Shown in pieces: positions 1-7,821 of a stretch of 45,414 nucleotides of DNA. The stretch is from assembly GCA_020636215.1 (NCBI GenBank), contig JACJYG010000017.1:1-45414 (forward strand), in the 5' to 3' direction. The stretch comes from Lewinellaceae bacterium (GTDB lineage: Bacteria; Bacteroidota; Bacteroidia; Chitinophagales; Saprospiraceae). Positions within the stretch are counted from its first letter, which is position 1; every line of letters begins with the position of its first letter. The notes under the pieces were generated by a model. That model was given only the letters and a program-made list of their open reading frames with translations, was not told the origin of the DNA and did not search any database. The translations under genes and the position numbers were made by a program.

Positions 1-295
1 TTGGCCCAAAGATGCGGAGCCCGGTTCACAACGGTTTTCCCTCCTGTTCCAATGATTTGACACCTCGTTTCAGCCTTGATTTTTTGCAGCGCCTGGAAGC
101 AACTTTATTTTTATTTTCCAAAGAGATCGTCCATGCCCAGCGCCCGGACAACCAGCCCAAGGCTTGTGTGGGTTTTCTTCCAGGCCGAAAGTGCTGATGA
201 AGATTAGGAATAATTGCTTGCGGGATAGGCGCCGATCATCAGCCGCTTTCTTCCATTCCTATCGGGCCGCTTTTCGTTGGCAGGTTGAATAAAAA
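1..295. other. No recognisable gene at the left edge
   Basis: Short open frames exist on both strands, but none has a recognisable motif or a convincing start. It is downstream of the AAA-ATPase-like gene, whose stop is at 296. I see no clear terminator hairpin. Confidence 0.4.
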
Positions 296-2008
296 CTATT
301 CGACCGGAAAAACAAAAGGCTCTTTTCCGGCAAATACGATGGGCAGTTGGATGATCTTTTCGATTTGTTGGGCGAGCAGTTCCTGGTAGTATTTTTTATG
401 CTCTATTTGATGGGCGGCTTCTGTCAGAGTGGCGTTGATCCTTTTAGCAAAGGCTTCTTCGGTTTCTTTCTTCTTTCTCCCTTCTATCCGTTTGATCTCG
501 ATGACAACGCCGTGCCGGCTTTTGTCGTGCGGCATCAGCATAATGTCATACCGGCCTTCGCCGCTTTCCCGGTTGGAGCGGATAAGGTAGTCGTCGCCGA
601 TGACGGCCAGCAGTCCCAGTACATAAGCCTGATAGGTTTTCTCCGGCTCGCCGCCGGCATCAAAATAGCTGAACGTATCGCCCATGATTTGCTTAAAGCC
701 TTTTTCAAAAGCTTCCAGCCGGTTGTTGACCAAATGCCCGGCGGTTTCTTCGAGCAGCAAACGCGCTACCCGGTGTTCCATTTCCCACCAGTCGATGACG
801 ATATCTTTAAAAACCTTTTTTATTTCAAAGTTGGGGATTTTCAATAGATATACGTCGTCTTTCACGTTTTCCGTTTGCGTTAAATAACCGGAAAAAGCGA
901 GCAAAGTCCACAGCAATTCCTTTTTAGTGTCAAAATCGGCAAAGACAAAGCTGTCGACTATTCTTTTTTCGATGGTTTGGCCGGCGATTAGGCGCTGCAA
1001 CGTATCATAAGTCCGGTTGAGGTCCGGTTCCACGATCCGCGATTTGATGAGCGAATCGGTCCCTGTATTGATCCAGTAGGCTTTGAAGCCTTCCTCGTAC
1101 CTCGAAATGTAATTGACGATGGACCAGGGGTTGTAAATCTGGCCGGTATTGCCAAATTTGTAGCCGTTGTACCACTTTTGCACCTCGGGGAAATGCCCTT
1201 CCAGGCCAAAATATTTCAGGGCGTCTTTTGTTTCTTGTTCGGTAAACCCGAACTTATCGGCAAAATAAAGGCTGGTGATGGTATAGACGCCAATGTTGTT
1301 CATCTCCGAAAAAATGCTCTCCCTGGCTATCCGCATAATGCCGGTTATCAGCCCTTTATGCAGGAAGGGGTTCCCTTTGAAAGCTGAGCCCATGAATACC
1401 TGCATGAATTTGATCACCTCATCGTAGTATTCTTCTTTATACCCGTTGATGATTGGCGTGTCGTATTCGTCGACGAGGAGGATGGCTTCATTCCCAAAAT
1501 GAGTGCTTAGGTATTCGCTTAAATTCAAAAGGCTGAATTCATAGTCTTTCTGCACGCCCTTTTCCAGTATGATCTTTTCAATAAACTGCTTTTCGAAACC
1601 TTCTAATTTGTCTGATTTCAGAAGATATTTATGCTCTTTATAAACCCTCGAAATGACATCTTTGATGTGTAGCAAACAAGCATCCCAATCACTTGCCCGG
1701 ACGCTTTTTAGAGAAAGATTAATGACCGGGTATTTATTCTGGTGAGACTGGCAAAAACCTTTTTCCGCGCTGATCTTAAATTCTGTAAACAAGCCGGCGC
1801 TCTCTTTTTTATTGATGTCAAAAAAGTGTTCGATCATCGACAGGTTCAGGGTTTTGCCAAACCGGCGGGGGCGGGGGATGAGCAGCACTTTGTCCCCGTT
1901 TTCATGAAACTCCTTTATCAGCAAGGTCTTGTCTACAAAATACCCCTGGTTGGCCACTATATTTTTGAAGTCCGAATCTCCCTTCAGTATTTTTTTCCTT
2001 CCACTCAT
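296..2008 (-). CDS. AAA-ATPase_like / PD-(D/E)XK nuclease-superfamily protein
   Basis: This 570-residue protein has the two-part layout of the AAA-ATPase_like (PF09820) plus C-terminal PD-(D/E)XK (DUF1703/PF08011) family, common in Bacteroidota. Near residue 45 it has the family's P-loop variant RPRRFGKT. Around residue 180 is LLVDEYDTPI, a Walker-B-like motif. Near the C-terminus YDIMLMP followed by VVIEIKR is the nuclease-fold D...ExK signature. Length is normal for the family and the frame is intact. The chosen start MSGRKKILKGDSDF gives the usual short N-terminus, with the conserved GYFVDKTLLI segment following. The cellular role of the family is not well defined; it is often multicopy and found in variable regions. 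It is the last gene in this direction, follows a truncated AraC fragment, and has no copy of the 27-bp element upstream. I infer it is unrelated to the biosynthetic genes. Confidence 0.88.
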   Translation of the reverse strand: MSGRKKILKGDSDFKNIVANQGYFVDKTLLIKEFHENGDKVLLIPRPRRFGKTLNLSMIEHFFDINKKESAGLFTEFKISAEKGFCQSHQNKYPVINLSLKSVRASDWDACLLHIKDVISRVYKEHKYLLKSDKLEGFEKQFIEKIILEKGVQKDYEFSLLNLSEYLSTHFGNEAILLVDEYDTPIINGYKEEYYDEVIKFMQVFMGSAFKGNPFLHKGLITGIMRIARESIFSEMNNIGVYTITSLYFADKFGFTEQETKDALKYFGLEGHFPEVQKWYNGYKFGNTGQIYNPWSIVNYISRYEEGFKAYWINTGTDSLIKSRIVEPDLNRTYDTLQRLIAGQTIEKRIVDSFVFADFDTKKELLWTLLAFSGYLTQTENVKDDVYLLKIPNFEIKKVFKDIVIDWWEMEHRVARLLLEETAGHLVNNRLEAFEKGFKQIMGDTFSYFDAGGEPEKTYQAYVLGLLAVIGDDYLIRSNRESGEGRYDIMLMPHDKSRHGVVIEIKRIEGRKKKETEEAFAKRINATLTEAAHQIEHKKYYQELLAQQIEKIIQLPIVFAGKEPFVFPVE

Positions 2009-2059
2009 GGCGGGCGGCTTTTTGTTGGCAAGTTAAACAAAAAGTAGGAGCGAAAATAG

Positions 2060-2232
2060 TCACACCTCCGAAGGGCTCTTCCCATACGCCTTCTTAAAAG
2101 AGCGGGAAAAGTGGCCAAGCGAAGAAAAACCGGTCTGATAAGAAATCTCCGACACGTTCAGTTTGCCTTCCCGGATCAGTTCCAGGGCCTTTTGCAAACG
2201 GACAGAGCGGACAAAATCGGTGATAGGCTGTA
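2060..2232 (-). pseudogene. Truncated C-terminal AraC-family HTH fragment
   Basis: The minus strand encodes about 57 residues ending in TGA that match the second helix-turn-helix of AraC/XylS regulators: FVRSVRLQKALELI, then VSEISYQTGFSSLGHFSRSF and a KKAYGKSPSE tail. The family match starts abruptly near ITDFVRSV. Upstream in the same frame there is no recognisable first HTH, no sensor domain and no plausible start before a stop near 2330. It is therefore a remnant of a larger regulator, not a working gene. Confidence 0.75.
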
Positions 2233-2363
2233 CAATAGCTGTCCTTGCCCTTTCAAGGCAGAGCCATAGAAAGAGCGCATTTGTGTGGGAGGCCTGGAAA
2301 ATGGCATTATACCTATGTTTTTAGAAAAACAGACGTGCGATCAATGCCACAAATATAAAAAAA

Positions 2364-3002
2364 CTATAATTCGATGTCCATCATGTTCCTGGACTGTAAA
2401 TACAGCCGGTCTATTTGCTTTCGCCCGATCTTCAATTCGGCAAAACCCGCGTAGTGCTCCTTACGGCGCCGGTAGGCCAGGTAGGCCTGTTTGCGCCAGC
2501 CGTCCGGGTCAGCCGAGCGGTAGGCCGGCCCGGCCGCTTTTAGCATAGCCCGCAGGGTTTCCAGTTTGGTATTGGCCAGATTCTGAAAAGTATGAATGCC
2601 GGCCTGCTGGAGCAGGCCTTCGATGGTGGCGTCAATGCCATCGAGGTCAGTCAGGTCGTCAGCGGCAGAAGCGATGGCTGCCAGCGCCTCTTCCCTTTGG
2701 GCAAGGCGGCCTTCGATGCTGGTAAATTCTGCCAACAGGGCCTCGTATTTAGCTTTCCACTCGGCCAGCTCGGCAGCCAGTTTTTCGTTGGCTATATTCA
2801 ACCGGCCGTTGGCGGCCTCCAACTCCCGAATCCGGGTAGTGTGCTCTCCGATCTGCTTTTTCAAGCCGAGGTACTCCCTGGGCCGCAGATGCCAGATGAT
2901 ATAGCCAATCAGCAGGCCGATCAGGCCAGACACGAGCCACATAATGAGGATCTCGAGGGTGTGGGTGGTCGCGTCGGGGCTTTGGAAGATGTTTTGGAAC
3001 AT
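2364..3002 (-). CDS. Membrane-anchored coiled-coil protein with C-terminal helix-hairpin-helix-like domain
   Basis: The protein has 212 residues. A single membrane segment lies at about residues 18-38 (LIMWLVSGLIGLLIGYIIW). A charged coiled coil follows at about 50-110 (heptad-like runs such as LEAANGRLNIANEKLAAELA). The C-terminal domain, about residues 115-195, contains LTDLDGIDATIEGLLQQAGI. That domain resembles the HhH-like module LQLIEGIGPKVEAALKAAGI of the DUF697 protein at 28533-29381: both continue with 'LA...ETL...L..AG' and a 'DxW..QA.LA' segment. The module is common in Bacteroidota proteins with OmpA or ribosomal domains; whether it binds DNA or protein here is unknown. The gene lies 221 bp downstream of the OmpA gene, probably in the same unit driven from the element at 4104-4130. 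Confidence 0.75.
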   Translation of the reverse strand: MFQNIFQSPDATTHTLEILIMWLVSGLIGLLIGYIIWHLRPREYLGLKKQIGEHTTRIRELEAANGRLNIANEKLAAELAEWKAKYEALLAEFTSIEGRLAQREEALAAIASAADDLTDLDGIDATIEGLLQQAGIHTFQNLANTKLETLRAMLKAAGPAYRSADPDGWRKQAYLAYRRRKEHYAGFAELKIGRKQIDRLYLQSRNMMDIEL

Positions 3003-3223
3003 GGTTTCTCTTTCTTTTTAATTGGCCGCACTAACGGAAGTACTTGTTTTTCATTAAGGGCAGATGCTACGGATGCTTCTTTAAGCCCGTACGGGCTTAA
3101 AGGATGCTACGGCCTTGCCACAAGGTGGCCCCTTGGGGGCAAGCCGGTTGATGCTAAGTGGATGGCTCATCCATAGCCCCGACGCGGCTATCGCCGGTAC
3201 GGGGCCTCCGCTGCGCTCCAGCA
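3003..3223. other. Intergenic spacer rich in inverted repeats
   Basis: The spacer between the OmpA gene and the HhH-protein gene has no convincing ORF. It holds a perfect 24-bp palindrome (3079-3102) flanked by two copies of gatgctacgg (3063-3072, 3103-3112). Further weak inverted repeats lie near 3118-3180. On the transcript these could fold between the two genes and affect readthrough or mRNA stability. Confidence 0.5.
3079..3102. repeat. Perfect 24-bp palindrome
   Basis: The half-site ctttaagcccgt is followed directly by its exact reverse complement, with no loop. The direct repeat gatgctacgg sits just outside on the right and seven bases outside on the left. It could be an extragenic palindromic repeat or a protein-binding site. 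There is no T-run of the kind a terminator would show. Confidence 0.8.
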
Positions 3224-4024
3224 TCAATAGATCCGTATCTCCACCCGCCGGTTCCGCTGTTGGCCGTCTTCGGTGCTATTGTCGGCAATGGGTTCGGCTT
3301 CCCCTTTGGATTCAACGGCCATTTTGGAAGGGGCCAGGCCCTGAGCCAGCAGGATTTCTTCGATGTATTTGGCCCGCGCCAGCCCGAGTTTCAGGTTGGC
3401 CGCTGCGGCGCCGATCGAGTCGGTATGGCCGGTGATGCGTATGGTTTCATTCGTCTGTTCAATCCGGCGGGCCAGCTTTTCAAAATAGGCCTGTGCCGCC
3501 GGCTCAATATCTTTTGACGCCTCCCGAAAGGGGAACTGAATGAGTATTCTACCCTCCAGTTCGGTGATCTCCATATCGCCCAGAGCGGCCGGCTCGATGA
3601 AGCGGAAGGCCGCCGCTTCGAAGGGCTGCTCGCGGGCTTGCTCCGGTTCATCGGCCTGACGTTCGGAAACGGCCAGGCGCTCATCCGGCAGCGTTTCGGC
3701 AAATAGCTTTCTGACCGCCTCCGCCCGCGCAGCGCCCAGGTTGGCGACACTGTCCGTGCCGGGTTCTCCTTCAAAGTACAGGCCGACGATCTCGAGAATT
3801 TGCCCTTCCGGTAAGGCCACCAAGGCGATAGAATCCCTATAGGCCTCAAACGGCGGGCGGGTGACGGCCTCGGGGGCGCCCCAGTTGAAGACCAGAGGAC
3901 GGACGTCTTCAGGCGGTGGGGGAGGCTCCGGGCAGGCCTGCTTGATGCCGCATACGTACCACCGCCAGGAGACGAAACCCCAGAGGAGGAATAGGGCGAT
4001 GGAAAGGATCAGTTTGAGGGGCAT
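3224..4024 (-). CDS. OmpA-family peptidoglycan-binding membrane protein
   Basis: The protein has 266 residues with an N-terminal hydrophobic anchor (LILSIALFLLWGFVSW, about 5-20) and a proline-rich linker (PEPPPPPED). The C-terminal OmpA domain at about 160-266 carries ITGHTDSIGA, NLKLGLARAKYI and the final RNRRVEIRIY, the peptidoglycan-binding signature. The middle part (LEIVGLYFEGE, then NLGAARAEAVRKLF) looks like a second, degenerate OmpA-like repeat. It probably sits in the inner membrane or periplasm and contacts the cell wall. The 27-bp triple-hexamer element lies 80 bp upstream of its start, making it the first gene of a short unit with the HhH protein. An OmpA domain occurs again at 43638-44894, fused to DUF697. 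Confidence 0.85.
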   Translation of the reverse strand: MPLKLILSIALFLLWGFVSWRWYVCGIKQACPEPPPPPEDVRPLVFNWGAPEAVTRPPFEAYRDSIALVALPEGQILEIVGLYFEGEPGTDSVANLGAARAEAVRKLFAETLPDERLAVSERQADEPEQAREQPFEAAAFRFIEPAALGDMEITELEGRILIQFPFREASKDIEPAAQAYFEKLARRIEQTNETIRITGHTDSIGAAAANLKLGLARAKYIEEILLAQGLAPSKMAVESKGEAEPIADNSTEDGQQRNRRVEIRIY

Positions 4025-4103
4025 GAGTGAGTGAGTGAATGAATGATTGATTGAAGCAAGCCTTACAAAGCTAGAGGGAGGGGCAGGAAACCCTTTGCAC
4101 GGA

Positions 4104-4130
4104 TGTTACCAATATTTGACCGGGTGTTAC
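4104..4130 (-). promoter_or_regulatory. Triple-hexamer regulatory element, copy 1
   Basis: On the plus strand TGTTAC (4104), TTTGAC (4115) and TGTTAC (4125) are spaced 11 and 10 bp, about one helical turn each. The element lies 80 bp upstream of the OmpA gene and overlaps the stop codon of the DUF697 remnant (4127-4129). Its arrangement matches six other copies in the window exactly. Confidence 0.7.
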
Positions 4131-4720
4131 CTCTTATTTTCATCCTGCCGCCCGAGAGCAGCCACTTCCTCCCGCAGCGCCCGAACGCTCGCTAGTAGCG
4201 CCTTATTCTGAGCCAGCAACGCCTCGTATCCGCTAGTATCCTGGCCAGGCTCCTCCCTATTGGGGCTCCGTTCTTTTTTCTTTCTCAGGCCGGGCACTAC
4301 CTCCTTGCCTTTTTCAAATTCTCTTTGAAAAGCCTCCCGGAACCGGGCCGGATCAAAATCTAACAAGGTCCCGCCCTGCTCAAAATGTTCGATGAAGACC
4401 ATACCCAACGCATAAGTGGAGGCCGCGCCGGCAGCGGCAGTTGTTACCCCCGCAAATAAGGAGCCCAGCACCGGTATCAGTTTTATCAGCCCGATGGCAG
4501 CCACGTCGCCAACCAGGGCCACTATCCGCGTCCGCAGGCGGTGTTCTTTAAAGTCCACCTCGTACACCTGGCAAATATCCCGGATCAAGACGACTTGTAC
4601 CTTCGACAGGACCGCTACATCTACAATAGGCACCGGAATCAGGCCGCTAAAGGGGTCCTTCCTTTCCTTCCCGGCTTCTTCCACCTCACTTACGTCGGCG
4701 GCCACCACCTTGATGATCAC
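4127..4720 (-). pseudogene. DUF697 protein remnant with replaced N-terminus
   Basis: This 197-codon frame carries the DUF697 core: VPIPIVDVAVLSKVQ, VDFKEH, ALVGDVAAIGLIKLIPVLGS, GGTLLDFDP. A C-terminal coiled coil follows (EALLAQNKALLASVRALREE). Compared with the paralogue at 28533-29381 it lacks the C-terminal HhH domain. Its first residues do not match a DUF697 N-terminus. VIIKVVAA continues the ABC-transporter fragment next door in a shifted frame. DVSEVEEAGKERKDPF instead resembles the post-DUF697 segment DVTEVEEEVKKEKKGMF of the paralogue at 29417-30061. The gene is therefore a recombination product of several neighbours. It overlaps the ABC fragment by 4 bp (ATGA), so translation by coupling is conceivable, but I think it is non-functional or neofunctional. 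Confidence 0.65.
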
Positions 4721-5057
4721 CCCTCCGAGTGCTCGGCGTGAAAGTGGGGCAAAGCGAAGAGGATGAGCCCGAGAAGCACATAGATGAAGATCTCCAGAAA
4801 AATAAGGACAATATTGTAAAGTTTAGTGGTCTGTATGCGGTAGTCACGGATTTTGTCGTTAACCTCCACATACGACTCAAAAACGTCTTCATTTTTTCGG
4901 CGGTTGACCTTTATTTCTTTAAACCCATTCAGGATATGCCCGAGTTTGTCAAAAAACACGGTTTCCTCCTGGGATACCTTATGCCATAGGTTTCGGAAGG
5001 CGTTGGCACGTGCCACATAATAAAACAAGCCAACTGCCATGCCGACCGCTACATATT
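4717..5057 (-). pseudogene. Internal fragment of a peptide-exporter ABC transporter
   Basis: About 110 codons match an internal stretch of the permease half of the intact exporter at 31244-32950: EETVFFDKLG, FKEIKVNRRKNEDVFESYVEVN and HAEHS align with ETEYFEKLG, FKEVKINRRKNEDVFNAYVEVN and HPEHA. Neither the N-terminal membrane segments nor the ATPase domain is present. A shift near 4725 puts the continuing match (VIIKVVAA against VITKVIAS) into the next gene's frame. On its other side the fragment abuts the stop codon of the hydroxylase gene, overlapping it by a few bases. Confidence 0.75.
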
Positions 5058-5780
5058 ATTATAAACTTTCAGTTTCAAGTACTTTCGCTTCTTTCGGAAT
5101 CGTATATAATCTACGACCAGGCTTTTCACCTCCACTACTTCATCTAAGCCTTCCAGTACGAAATACTGTGGCTTCAATTCTTCATCCGTTGTGAAGGGCG
5201 TCTCCATGATGATGATGGGATTGTGTTCAAAGTGCTTGTAGGTACTGGAAACGCTGGTCTCTGATTCCCGGATAGAAGCGGCAATACCCGCCCCCAGCAC
5301 TTTCACACCCTCTGCTTCCTGGATCAGCCCAAATTCAAACAAGTGAAAATAGTATCGCTGAAACAACTCTCTGGACACTTCGTCTTTGGTGTAATTCATA
5401 GCTATCTCACTCATATACATTGTGACCTCTGTATATTTATCATCGACTAAAAAGGGCAGGTGGCCATACACATCGTGAAATCGGTCCGGCTGTTCGGAAT
5501 GATAAAGCTCCTCGATCGAGCGTTCATAGGTATTGATGGGGAATTCGTAATTTAACATCCTCCTAAAATATTCATCATAAGGCACGAAACCAAAAGCCTC
5601 GTAAGCCTGCCAGCGCGTTTTTGCGCTGAGAATCTCATTGATCTCGCCCAGGCTGGGAGCGTATTCAACCGGAAAATTCAGGGTTTTAAACCCCTTCGAG
5701 TGCATAATGGAAACCAGATTCGAGTTGCTTTTCGGCAGTTCGGTCATCAAGGTACTCCAGACATAGTCGGACTTCTTCAT
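5049..5780 (-). CDS. Pterin-dependent aromatic amino acid hydroxylase (phenylalanine hydroxylase-like)
   Basis: The protein has 243 residues and resembles bacterial Phe-4-monooxygenase-type enzymes (Biopterin_H), which hydroxylate Phe, Tyr or Trp using tetrahydrobiopterin, O2 and Fe(II). The iron site is complete: RFHDVYGHLPF gives His102 and His107, and HLFEFGLI gives Glu149. VLGAGIAAS and PQYFVLEG match later conserved segments. Beside an NRPS whose A domains have Tyr-like pockets, it could make Tyr, or meta-Tyr, from Phe; the regiochemistry cannot be read from the sequence. The 27-bp element lies 177 bp upstream and a strong hairpin 30 bp upstream. No pterin-recycling dehydratase is adjacent. 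The C-terminal end runs straight into a rearranged ABC fragment, so the last residues may have been altered by recombination. Confidence 0.85.
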   Translation of the reverse strand: MKKSDYVWSTLMTELPKSNSNLVSIMHSKGFKTLNFPVEYAPSLGEINEILSAKTRWQAYEAFGFVPYDEYFRRMLNYEFPINTYERSIEELYHSEQPDRFHDVYGHLPFLVDDKYTEVTMYMSEIAMNYTKDEVSRELFQRYYFHLFEFGLIQEAEGVKVLGAGIAASIRESETSVSSTYKHFEHNPIIIMETPFTTDEELKPQYFVLEGLDEVVEVKSLVVDYIRFRKKRKYLKLKVYNNM

Positions 5781-5809
5781 GATAAGGATATTTAGCTAAT
5801 CTTAGAAAC

Positions 5810-5828
5810 CCACCTCCTTTGGAGGTGG
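5810..5828 (-). promoter_or_regulatory. Leader hairpin with buried Shine-Dalgarno-like sequence
   Basis: A perfect 8-bp stem (CCACCTCC/GGAGGTGG, 3-base loop) lies in the leader of the hydroxylase gene. On the transcript one arm contains AGGAGGTG, a full anti-SD match. It is about 30 nt from the ATG, which is too far for direct use, and would be hidden in the folded stem. It may be a leader regulatory hairpin or a leftover of rearrangement. Confidence 0.5.
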
Positions 5829-5933
5829 TTATGTACTTTTTAGCTTTGCGTTAAAAACCAGAGCTATGAGTCGGTTCAAGAAATTGTCGCATGTGGTATA
5901 TTATCATGTTTATCATATAGTTTAGACACCGCT

Positions 5934-6051
5934 GAAGGGATAGCGGTTTGTTCCGCTGTTTCAAATGTTTGACTACCTGTTACAAGGGGCAGTTGCATCT
6001 GTTGCCAGAGCGTAGAATGCCTTTAGAACCCTTTCGACAAATTGTAAGACA
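5934..6051. repeat. Duplicated leader repeat, copy 1
   Basis: About 118 bp recur at 7637-7754 with few mismatches, and the first part recurs at 27707-27760. The unit holds a small AGCGG/CCGCT inverted repeat, the 27-bp element and, at its right end, the last ten codons of the DUF3078 gene. The second copy carries the matching tail, so the duplication took the 3' end of that gene with it. Confidence 0.8.
5957..5983 (-). promoter_or_regulatory. Triple-hexamer regulatory element, copy 2
   Basis: TGTTTC (5957), TTTGAC (5968) and TGTTAC (5978) keep the 11 + 10 bp spacing. It lies upstream of the aromatic amino acid hydroxylase gene (start 5780) and downstream of the DUF3078 gene, inside the duplicated leader repeat. 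Confidence 0.65.
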
Positions 6052-7018
6052 CCCCCAGTACCCAGAAAAGCTGTAGGGGATTCTCATCCAATTCGGCCGC
6101 TCTGCTTTCCTGCTTGTTGCTGCGCAGCGCAAGATCCAGTCCGACACCGAAGCCTTTGACGGCGGTGCTGAAATTGTTGGACCAGGCCCAGTTGGAGAGT
6201 TCACTCAGTTTTTTGTAGCTGGCGAATGCGGAGAAATTGGATTTCCAGGCAAGGCCTTTTGCCAGGGCCTGTTCATAATCCACCACCAGCTTGGCGCCCA
6301 GCGACCCTTCAAAGTTGAATTCATCTCTGGAGAAAACGAAGTTGTAGTTCAGGGAGTGCAGCGTAGCGCTGAAGTTGGGCGTCGGCGTCCAGGCCAACCC
6401 CAGGCTGCCCAGGTCCAGGTAGCTGGGGTTGTTGAATCGGCCGTTCAGGAGGGAGGTCCGGTATTCCATCATGGTGGAGAAAGCCAGTTTTTTGGTGATT
6501 TTCCAACCGAATAGCGAGCGGATGTTCAGGACATCGGAAGTCGGACGGAAGCTGTCATTATCATCGGGAATGTCTTTGTCGTCGAATTTTAGCCAGCCCA
6601 GGTTGGCCGCCAGGTCATTTTTCCAGAAGTATCTCCGCTGATCCAGCCGCATGAAGATGTTGGCTGCCGCTGCGATGGTGGCGGAGCTAAGGCTGGATGG
6701 TTTCCTGGGCAGCCAATTGTCATAATTGGCCAGATTAAGGCCCATCGTCGTAGACAGGCCGCCGCGCCAGCGGGGATAGGGCGTGATCTGATCCTTCAGG
6801 GCAATCATTTCCATCTTTAGCGATTCGGACTGGGCAGTGAGGGCCATCAGCTGGGCGTTCACCGTATCCAGCGCTTGGGCCTTTGTAGCCAATAAAACCT
6901 GTAGTTCTTCCGTAGTGGGAGGCGTTTTGACCTGTGCCTGAATGGCCGTTATGGCGTAACAAAGAAGTAAGAGTAGAAATTGAGGTTTCACTTTATTTGT
7001 ATTTTTTGATACGTCCAC
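6023..7018 (-). CDS. DUF3078-type outer-membrane beta-barrel protein
   Basis: The protein has 331 residues. An N-terminal signal peptide (FLLLLLCYAITAIQAQ, cleavage about residue 29) is followed by a short coiled coil at about 35-75 (ALDTVNAQLMALTAQSESLK). The rest consists of alternating amphipathic strands with aromatic girdles: WRGGLSTTMGLNLANYDNW, RRYFWKNDLAANLGW, WKITKKLAFSTMMEYRTSLL. It ends in GVSYNLSKGF with a C-terminal aromatic residue, as expected for an outer-membrane barrel. This is the layout of Bacteroidota DUF3078 proteins, whose function is undefined. No 27-bp element lies upstream. Its 3' end was copied into the leader of the MbtH gene at 7316. Involvement in export of the product is possible but unsupported. 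Confidence 0.8.
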   Translation of the reverse strand: MDVSKNTNKVKPQFLLLLLCYAITAIQAQVKTPPTTEELQVLLATKAQALDTVNAQLMALTAQSESLKMEMIALKDQITPYPRWRGGLSTTMGLNLANYDNWLPRKPSSLSSATIAAAANIFMRLDQRRYFWKNDLAANLGWLKFDDKDIPDDNDSFRPTSDVLNIRSLFGWKITKKLAFSTMMEYRTSLLNGRFNNPSYLDLGSLGLAWTPTPNFSATLHSLNYNFVFSRDEFNFEGSLGAKLVVDYEQALAKGLAWKSNFSAFASYKKLSELSNWAWSNNFSTAVKGFGVGLDLALRSNKQESRAAELDENPLQLFWVLGVSYNLSKGF

Positions 7019-7315
7019 TTTTATTTAATTTCGAATTTACTTTTTGCCATCAGATAATACTCTTCCAGGTGGTTGTTGAATTCTTCCAACTCACCCTTTT
7101 TGTATTTTGGCCGATAGAGAATGAAAATAAGGGAAGGGCAGGCACGAAAAGCGTTTTCAGGGGCTTTGCGCACCTACTGCCTGCGCAGCGGAACTACATC
7201 ACTCTTCTCTGTGGCGCTGCGCCCTCCCTACGGTTTTCAAGCCTATGAAGCGCGGGGCGGCAAGCTGCCGATAAGCAGTAACCGCATCGCTCCATTGGGT
7301 TAGAAAATATCCGCA
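7019..7315. other. Spacer with a possible gene tail
   Basis: No confident gene. On the minus strand a frame ending near 7025 encodes a gene-like tail (KKGELEEFNNHLEEYYLMAK then SKFEIK and stop), open back only to a stop near 7180. I do not recognise it; it may be the 3' remnant of a lost gene. The hairpin cggca-agc-tgccg lies at 7259-7271. Confidence 0.35.
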
Positions 7316-7558
7316 TCACGCTTCCCCCTCCAACTGCTTCTTGCGCCGCTCTTCCTGGCTTTTCCGCACGCTCAGCGGCCGCATGTCCGTCCATACCTCC
7401 TTAATATAGACCAGGCATTCCGCCTTCGGGCCCGTCTTGCCGGCTTCGCGCCAACCCGCCGGTATTTCCCGGTCCGCCGGCCAGATGCTATACTGTTCTT
7501 CGTGGTTCATGACCACGTGGTAAATGTGGTTTTCGTCTTCTTGATCTTCCCAAGCCAT
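7316..7558 (-). CDS. mbtH: MbtH-like protein (intact copy)
   Basis: This 80-residue protein is a clear MbtH family member, a small chaperone that binds NRPS adenylation domains and is often needed for their folding and activity. Visible hallmarks are NHEEQYSIWP, PAGWREAGKTG, CLVYIKEVWTDMRPLSVR. I start at 7558 (MAWEDQED), because an upstream in-frame Met at 7624 would add 22 residues foreign to the family. It lies just downstream of the NRPS genes but has its own leader, with the 27-bp element 102 bp upstream. A near-identical second copy at 27375 heads the NRPS operon but carries a nonsense codon. This is therefore the only complete MbtH in the window and presumably serves both synthetases. 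Confidence 0.95.
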   Translation of the reverse strand: MAWEDQEDENHIYHVVMNHEEQYSIWPADREIPAGWREAGKTGPKAECLVYIKEVWTDMRPLSVRKSQEERRKKQLEGEA

Positions 7559-7636
7559 AGTGATAATTTTTTTGGTGAAAAATGCCGTTATCAAACCGCT
7601 TCCCGGTAGCATTCGCCACGGCAAAATTGGGTAGCG

Positions 7637-7754
7637 GAAGGGATAGCGGTTTGTTCCGCTGTTTCAAATATTTGACTACCTGTTACAAGGGGCACTGGCA
7701 TCTGTTGCCATTGCGTAGAATACCTTTAGATCCCTTTTGACAAATTGTAAGACG
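7637..7754. repeat. Duplicated leader repeat, copy 2
   Basis: This segment matches 5934-6051 at an offset of 1703 bp. At its right end it still encodes SYNLSKGI and a stop, the tail of a DUF3078 protein, with unrelated sequence upstream. It thereby supplies the intact MbtH gene with its leader and 27-bp element. Confidence 0.8.
7660..7686 (-). promoter_or_regulatory. Triple-hexamer regulatory element, copy 3
   Basis: TGTTTC (7660), TTTGAC (7671), TGTTAC (7681). The element lies 102 bp upstream of the intact MbtH start. Confidence 0.65.
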
Positions 7755-7821
7755 CACCCGGCACGATAGAGCCAGGTGCAGGTTTAATTCTTGTTCTATG
7801 CTTTGATCGGCAAGGAGAATT

